Positions 28,776-33,065 of a stretch of 33,065 nt of DNA are shown piece after piece. Each line of letters starts with the position of its first letter. Positions within the stretch are counted from its first letter, which is position 1. The notes beneath the pieces were generated by a model, which did not search any database, was not told the DNA's origin, and was given only the letters and a program-made list of their open reading frames with translations. Both the position numbers and the translations under genes were made by a program. The DNA comes from Roseomonas sp. GC11 (GTDB lineage: Bacteria > Pseudomonadota > Alphaproteobacteria > Acetobacterales > Acetobacteraceae), in contig NZ_JANFNY010000060.1 of the NCBI RefSeq assembly GCF_024437745.1, positions 1-33,065 on the forward strand. Reading direction: 5' to 3'.

Positions 28776-29774
28776 TCAGTCGAGCTTGACGCGAATGGTG
28801 CGCTGGTCCGGCGCCTGGGCGGCGGCCCGGCCGGCGAAGAGCAGTTCCGCCGCCAGCACGCTGCCAAGCGGCGGCTCGGTCAGGGTGGCGGGCGGCGGGA
28901 AGGCGGGCGGCTCCGGCAGGGGCGCGGGGGCCGGGGCGAAGGCCGCCGGCAGGGCCGGGGCCTCGGCGCTCACCGCGGGAGTGGCCATGGGGGGGGCGGC
29001 TGGCGCCAGGGGCGGCAGCGGGCGCGGCCGTTCCTCCGCCACCCGCTCCGCGCGCTCGGGCAGGCGGTTGGGCAGGCTGGCGCGCAGGCGCTCGGCCAGG
29101 GGCGAGGGGAGGGGGTCATCCTCCTGTGCCAGCGCGCGGGGGGGCAGGTCGCGGGGCGGTGGCTCGCGATAGGCGCTCTCGCGGTGGGGCATCTCCCGGT
29201 GAGACATCTCCCGGTGGGAGAGGTCCCGATGGGAGATTTCGGGGGCCATGCGCAGCCCCGGGTCGCGCCGTGATGGCTCGCGCGGGAAGGTCTCACGCAG
29301 CGTCGGCAGGGCCTCGGCCATCGGGTCGTGCGCGGGCTCGGCCAGCAGGGGCAGGGCCGGGGCGGCGGCGCGGCCGGAGGAGAGGCGGTCCGCCAGCCCC
29401 AGCGGCTCGACGATCTCGCGCGGCGGGGCGGCGGCGCGGGCCTGCTGCAGCTTGCGGTTCTGGCGCAACGCCTGATCCAGCCGGGTGGCCACCTCCTCCG
29501 CCTGGCGGGAGGCGGAGTTCAGATCCTGCGCCAGCTTGCGGCAGGCGCCGATCTTGCTGTCCACCTCGGAGATGCCCTCCTTCACCTTCTGCACGATGCC
29601 GCCGGCCGAGGCATCGAGCCGCCGTGCCGCCTCGTCGAGCTGGCCGATCACCGGTCCCGCGCTGTCGAGGGCGGCGCGCAGCCGGCCCATGCGGCGATAG
29701 AGCAGGCCGATCCAGACCGCCTGCCCGCCCAGCACGATCAGTGCCGAGGCATCGAGGACCTGGGTGAGTGTCAT
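28776..29774 (-). CDS. Membrane-anchored coiled-coil protein of flagellar operon (DUF6468-like)
   Basis: The 332-residue protein has an N-terminal transmembrane helix (about 8-27), a coiled-coil segment (about 30-110: LDEAARRLDASAGGIVQKVKEGISEVDSK and LNSASRQAEEVATRLDQAL), then a long Pro/Ala-rich disordered tail with a pentapeptide repeat (181-215), ending in DQRTIRVKLD. Proteins of this organisation lie next to fliM in related alphaproteobacteria and have been classed as a domain of unknown function; the exact DUF number is from memory. The gene is 13 bp after fliM and 16 bp before motE, so it is a regular member of this operon. Confidence 0.72.
   Translation of the reverse strand: MTLTQVLDASALIVLGGQAVWIGLLYRRMGRLRAALDSAGPVIGQLDEAARRLDASAGGIVQKVKEGISEVDSKIGACRKLAQDLNSASRQAEEVATRLDQALRQNRKLQQARAAAPPREIVEPLGLADRLSSGRAAAPALPLLAEPAHDPMAEALPTLRETFPREPSRRDPGLRMAPEISHRDLSHREMSHREMPHRESAYREPPPRDLPPRALAQEDDPLPSPLAERLRASLPNRLPERAERVAEERPRPLPPLAPAAPPMATPAVSAEAPALPAAFAPAPAPLPEPPAFPPPATLTEPPLGSVLAAELLFAGRAAAQAPDQRTIRVKLD
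29130..29234 (-). repeat. 15-bp tandem repeat coding (S/P)HRE(M) pentapeptides
   Basis: Seven consecutive 15-bp units encode SHRDL, SHREM, SHREM, PHRES, AYREP, PPRDL and PPRAL (residues 181-215 of the coiled-coil protein). The first three are nearly identical at DNA level, so this is a recent slippage-type array. It gives a His/Arg/Glu-rich patch in a disordered tail. Confidence 0.8.
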
Positions 29775-29787
29775 GGGGGATTCTCCC

Positions 29788-30858
29788 TCATCCGTCGTGG
29801 CCGAGCGGCGAATCGCCGGGCCAGCTTTTCTCGATCACGGTCTCCTCGACCCGCAGCACCACCCGGTCATCCTTGGTGGCGATGGTGGCGCGGCAGACCA
29901 TCAGGCCCTGGCAGAAGACATCGATCGTGTCCTCCTGCCGCTTGTCCAGCACGAAGACGGAGCCGACCTGCCACGCCGCCACCTCGGAGAAGGGCACGGT
30001 GCGGCTCTCGATCACGGCGGTCAGCTCGAGCGAGGCGCGCGGCAGCTCTTCGGCCAGGTGGCTGCGCCAGATGGTGTCGCCGCCGGATTTCTTGCCCAGC
30101 ACCTCCTGGCTCAGCAGGTCGCGCACCGGCTCGAGCGAGGCGTAGGGGATCAGGAAGTCGATATAGCCGCCGCGCCCTTCCATGGTGATCTCGGCCCGGA
30201 AGGTCAGCGCCGAGGCGGTGGGCTTGGTGATCAGCGCGTAGCTCGGCGTGATCTCGAAGCGCTCCAGCCGGAAGCTGGCCGGCGAGACGGCCTCGAAGGC
30301 GCGGCTCAGGTCGTTGGTGACGACCGAGACGAATTTCTCGACGAAGGTGCGCTCGATCGGCGTATAGGGCCGCCCCTCGATCGGCTGCAGCGCGTTGCGC
30401 CGGCCGCCGAGCAGGATGTCCACGATCGAGCCGATCAGCCGCGAATCGAGGGCGGCGAGGCAGTAGCCATCCCATTCCTCGATGCGGATGATGCCGATCA
30501 GCGCCGGCAGGGTGATGGTGTCGAGGAAGGCGCCGACGCGCACGGGGCGGGTGCGGTCGATCACCACATCCGCGTTGTCGGCGGTGAATTTGCGGGACGA
30601 GCTGGTCATCAGGCGGGCCAGGCGGTCCACCACGATGTCCAGCATCGGCAGTTTTTCGTAGCGCACCGCGCCGCCGACCAGGGCTTCCAGGCCGCGCTTG
30701 GGGGCTTCCGGCTCGGCCGGGCCCTCGGGGCCGCCGAACAGGTCGTCGATATCCCCCTGGCCCATGGCGACGCCGGTGGCGCCCCAATCGGCCATCGGAT
30801 CCGGTTCACCGCCCGCGCCCTCGGGCGCCGGATCCTCGTTGTTCTCGGTTCCGCTCAT
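29788..30858 (-). CDS. fliM: Flagellar motor switch protein FliM
   Basis: FliM is the C-ring switch component that binds CheY-P. The 356-residue product has GQGDIDDLF (33-41), the CheY-binding N-terminal motif, a longer than usual N-terminus, the middle CheC-like domain with LIGSIVDILLGGRRNALQPIEGRPYTPIERTFVEKF, and a C-terminal SpoA domain from about residue 270 with VPFSEVAAWQVGSVFVLDK. It lies 2 bp after fliL, so the genes are coupled. Confidence 0.96.
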   Translation of the reverse strand: MSGTENNEDPAPEGAGGEPDPMADWGATGVAMGQGDIDDLFGGPEGPAEPEAPKRGLEALVGGAVRYEKLPMLDIVVDRLARLMTSSSRKFTADNADVVIDRTRPVRVGAFLDTITLPALIGIIRIEEWDGYCLAALDSRLIGSIVDILLGGRRNALQPIEGRPYTPIERTFVEKFVSVVTNDLSRAFEAVSPASFRLERFEITPSYALITKPTASALTFRAEITMEGRGGYIDFLIPYASLEPVRDLLSQEVLGKKSGGDTIWRSHLAEELPRASLELTAVIESRTVPFSEVAAWQVGSVFVLDKRQEDTIDVFCQGLMVCRATIATKDDRVVLRVEETVIEKSWPGDSPLGHDG

Positions 30859-30860
30859 GC

Positions 30861-31400
30861 TCAGGCCACCACGAAGCCGGTGATCAGGACGTCGCGCACC
30901 TTGCCCGGGCCGAGCACGAGGTCGAGCCGCCGGTGCAGGTCGCCGCGCAGCCGGTCCATCGCCAGCGCGCCCTCCATCTCCCCCTCGCGCAGCGTGCGCA
31001 GGTAGAGGACGAGGCTGTCATAGACGCGCGGGCTCAGCAGGTCGGGCTGGACGGCTGTGGGGTCGCCGGCCACCTCGACCGCGATCTTGAGCCGCAGCTG
31101 GCGCGGCCGCCCGCCATTGGGCAGGGACAGCGTCATCTCCGGGAATTCGACGAAGCTGGGCTTGCCCGGCGGCGCGTTGGGGGCGCCGGCGGCGGCCTGC
31201 TCCCCTTCCTCGGCCGGTTTGGCCCCGAGCAGGCCCTGGACCATCGTCTGCACGGCGGGGACGAAGAACCAGGCGCCCGCCCCGCCGCCGCCCAGCAGGA
31301 CGAGCGGCAGCAGCAGGATCAGCAGACGCTTGGACCCGCCCTTCTTCTTGGCTGGCTTTTCCGAGGGGTTGGCGGATTTGTCCGCGGGGGGCGAGGGCAT
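30861..31400 (-). CDS. fliL: Flagellar basal body-associated protein FliL
   Basis: FliL is an inner-membrane protein that surrounds stators at the motor. From ATG at 31400 the product has 179 residues: a Lys-rich cytoplasmic N-terminus (KPAKKKGGSKR), a transmembrane helix (about 25-47), a linker, and the periplasmic domain with FVEFPEMTLSLPNGGRPRQLRLKIAVEVAGD and the C-terminal LDLVLGPGKVRDVLITGFVVA. The reading frame is open to an ATG at 31481, but that would place the start inside the AT-rich operator-like sequence and add an unusual N-terminus. Confidence 0.92.
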   Translation of the reverse strand: MPSPPADKSANPSEKPAKKKGGSKRLLILLLPLVLLGGGGAGAWFFVPAVQTMVQGLLGAKPAEEGEQAAAGAPNAPPGKPSFVEFPEMTLSLPNGGRPRQLRLKIAVEVAGDPTAVQPDLLSPRVYDSLVLYLRTLREGEMEGALAMDRLRGDLHRRLDLVLGPGKVRDVLITGFVVA

Positions 31401-31646
31401 GGGCGGCAGATCTCCCGGCACTGGCGATTTTTCGCGCGACAAGCGGAGTGCCGGCAGATATAAACCGACGCGTTCTCGCATGCCACGCTAAAAACAACCG
31501 GGGGTCGAAGTCTCGCAGGCGGGAAGCCGCCAGCGTGGCGCGCGGGAGGGACAGGGTCTGGGTGCCAGGGGCCTGCCCCGGCGTGACCGCGCCGGGGTGC
31601 CCGAAGCCGCGACAGGCATAAGCCAGCATGGGGCGATAGAAGGTCG
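31401..31646. promoter_or_regulatory. Divergent promoter region fliL / fliF
   Basis: About 246 bp between the fliL and fliF starts. It has a dyad GCGATTTTTCGC (31424-31435), TTCTCGCATG (31473-31482) and a short CTAAAAACAA AT-rich stretch after it; all fit the TTTCGC-type motif family. The last ~130 bp before fliF are GC-rich with nothing recognisable. Both operons probably start here, but no -35/-10 boxes were assigned. Confidence 0.55.
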
Positions 31647-33065
31647 ATGCAGCAAGTACGGACCCTAGGACCTGGTTTCGATCTCGGCGGGCTGGGCGGC
31701 AGCCTGGCACGCCTCGGTCCTGCGAAACTGATCGGGCTCGCCGTGGTGGGGCTGGCGGCGCTGGTGGCCGTGGTGATGGTCGCGCGCTCGGCCAATACCC
31801 CCACCGGCCTGCTCTATGCCGGGCTGGAGCCGGCCGAGGCCGGCCGCATCACCACGCGGCTGGAGGAATTGAAGATTCCGGTCGAGGCGCGGGGCGATGG
31901 CACCATCCTGGTGCCCTCCGACCAGGTGGCGCGGCTGCGCATGCAGCTCGCCTCCGAGGGGCTGCCGCGCCAGGGTGGCGCCGGCTACGAGCTGCTCGAC
32001 CAGACCAGCCCGATGCAGATGACCTCCTTCATGCAGCGCGTGCAGCGCCTGCGCGCGCTGGAGGGGGAGCTGGCCCGCACCATCCTGACCATGCAGGGCG
32101 TGCGCGCCGCGCGCGTCCATATCGTGCTGCCGGAGCGTGAGAGTTTTTCGCGCGATGCGCCGCAGCCCACCGCCTCCGTCACCGTCACGACCACGGCCGG
32201 CCAGCGGCTCGGCTCCGCCCAGGCCTCGGCCATCCGCCTGCTCGTCGCCGGCGCCGTGCCGCGCCTGCGGCAGGAGGATGTCTCGGTGATGGACGGCAAT
32301 GGCGTGGTGCTCGCCGCTGATGGCGGCATGGGCGCCGCCGCCGGCCGTCTGGGCGAAATTCGCATGGCGCATGAGCAGGCCATGCAGAAGGCGGTGCTCG
32401 ACCTGCTGGAGCCGCTCGTCGGCCGCGGCAAGGTGCGCGCCGTCGCCTCCGTCGAGGTCGAGGGCGCGCGCACCGTGGCGCGGGCCGAGACCTATGACCC
32501 GCTGGGCCAGGTCGAGCGCGGCCGCCAGGTGCAGACGGAGCAGGAGAACAGCGAGGATGGCCGCGGCCAGGCGCCGGTGACGGTGGGGCAGAACCTGCCC
32601 AACCAGCAGGCCAACCAGAATTCCCAGCGCAGCAGCAGCTCCAGCCAGCGCAACAACGAGACGGTCAATTTCGAGATCTCCTCGAAGGTCGAGGAGACGG
32701 TGCGCGAGCCGGGCACGGTCAAGCGCGTCAGCGTCGCCGTCGTGGTCGATGGCGTGGCGGATGCGGAGGGCAACACCCAGCCGCGCCCGAAGGAGGAGCT
32801 GGACCGGCTGGCCGCGCTGGTGCGCTCGGCCGTCGGCTTCAACCAGCAGCGTGGCGATACCGTCACCGTCGATACCCTGCGCTTCCTGCCGGATGAGGGG
32901 CTGGGCACCCTGGCTTCCGCCGACCAGCAGACCACGCTGGGGCTGAATGGCCTCCAGTGGGCCGTGGTGGGCGGGGTGATGGTGGTCGGCGCCGGGGCCG
33001 GGCTGATCCTGATGCGCCGCCGCCAGCAGCGCCTGGCCGCCGAGGCCGCCGCCGGGGTGATGGCA
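31647..33065 (+). CDS. fliF: Flagellar MS-ring protein FliF (3' partial)
   Basis: FliF forms the MS ring in the inner membrane and the base of the export apparatus. The 473 codons visible encode a first TM helix (about 28-46), the LLYAGLEPAEAGRITTRLEELKIPVEARGDGTILVPSDQVARLRMQLASEGLPRQGGAGYELLDQ region in separate blocks, ARTILTMQGVRAARVHIVLPER, ASVEVEG, a Ser/Asn/Gln-rich linker, VNFEISSKVEETVREPG, and a second TM helix from about residue 435. The C-terminal FliG-binding tail is cut off by the window edge. An AAGG site is 5 bp before the ATG. Confidence 0.96.
   Translation, partial: MQQVRTLGPGFDLGGLGGSLARLGPAKLIGLAVVGLAALVAVVMVARSANTPTGLLYAGLEPAEAGRITTRLEELKIPVEARGDGTILVPSDQVARLRMQLASEGLPRQGGAGYELLDQTSPMQMTSFMQRVQRLRALEGELARTILTMQGVRAARVHIVLPERESFSRDAPQPTASVTVTTTAGQRLGSAQASAIRLLVAGAVPRLRQEDVSVMDGNGVVLAADGGMGAAAGRLGEIRMAHEQAMQKAVLDLLEPLVGRGKVRAVASVEVEGARTVARAETYDPLGQVERGRQVQTEQENSEDGRGQAPVTVGQNLPNQQANQNSQRSSSSSQRNNETVNFEISSKVEETVREPGTVKRVSVAVVVDGVADAEGNTQPRPKEELDRLAALVRSAVGFNQQRGDTVTVDTLRFLPDEGLGTLASADQQTTLGLNGLQWAVVGGVMVVGAGAGLILMRRRQQRLAAEAAAGVMA

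Noticed and set aside
31401-31481. FliL start at the ATG at 31481
   Set aside because: It adds an atypical N-terminus and would make the operator-like dyad at 31424 coding. ATG at 31400 gives a standard FliL.

Overview
The window is very GC-rich and almost fully coding, with short AT-rich islands only at divergent promoters. Gene content and order (flagellar genes organised as fliL-fliM-coiled-coil-motE and motA-(large periplasmic protein)-flgF-flgG-flgA-flgH, plus a multi-gene gvp operon) point to a motile alphaproteobacterium, most likely a Rhodospirillales/Acetobacteraceae (Roseomonas-like) organism. That placement is an inference from composition and family resemblance; no database search was run.

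Region 1 (26-7200, + strand) is a gas vesicle operon entered part-way: an unknown coiled-coil protein, GvpO, a GvpA/GvpJ-type shell protein, an Hsp20-like GvpH, a GvpF/L protein, GvpG, a second GvpF/L-like protein that carries a J-domain (HPD) at its C-terminus, a third GvpF/L protein, a second small GvpA/J-type protein, GvpK, and a two-TM protein with a long helical tail containing 31-residue tandem repeats. Many of the genes overlap by ATGA, so they are probably co-translated. gvpN and possibly the main gvpA would lie upstream, outside the window.

Region 2 (7201-18100) begins with 330 bp of hairpin-rich non-coding DNA and then holds a surface-glycan or flagellin-modification cluster. It encodes a large HMW1C/OGT-like glycosyltransferase, three SAM methyltransferases (two with N-terminal CxxC pairs), a WecE-like sugar aminotransferase, a WbqC-family protein, a NeuD/PglD-like left-handed beta-helix acyltransferase, a five-bladed beta-propeller protein and two phytanoyl-CoA-dioxygenase-like hydroxylases. 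Together these could make and attach an amino-deoxy sugar that is acylated, methylated and hydroxylated.

Region 3 (18098-33065) is flagellar. A minus-strand operon runs motA, a large periplasmic protein, flgF, flgG, flgA, flgH. A lytic transglycosylase gene is divergent from motA. Three short unknown genes follow, then a minus-strand operon fliL, fliM, a membrane coiled-coil protein and motE. fliF is divergent from fliL and runs off the right edge.

The most interesting non-coding signal is a recurring AT-rich motif with core TTTCGC/GCGAAA, often within dyads. It occurs in the divergent region of the glycan cluster and in every divergent region of the flagellar part, suggesting one regulator links the two.
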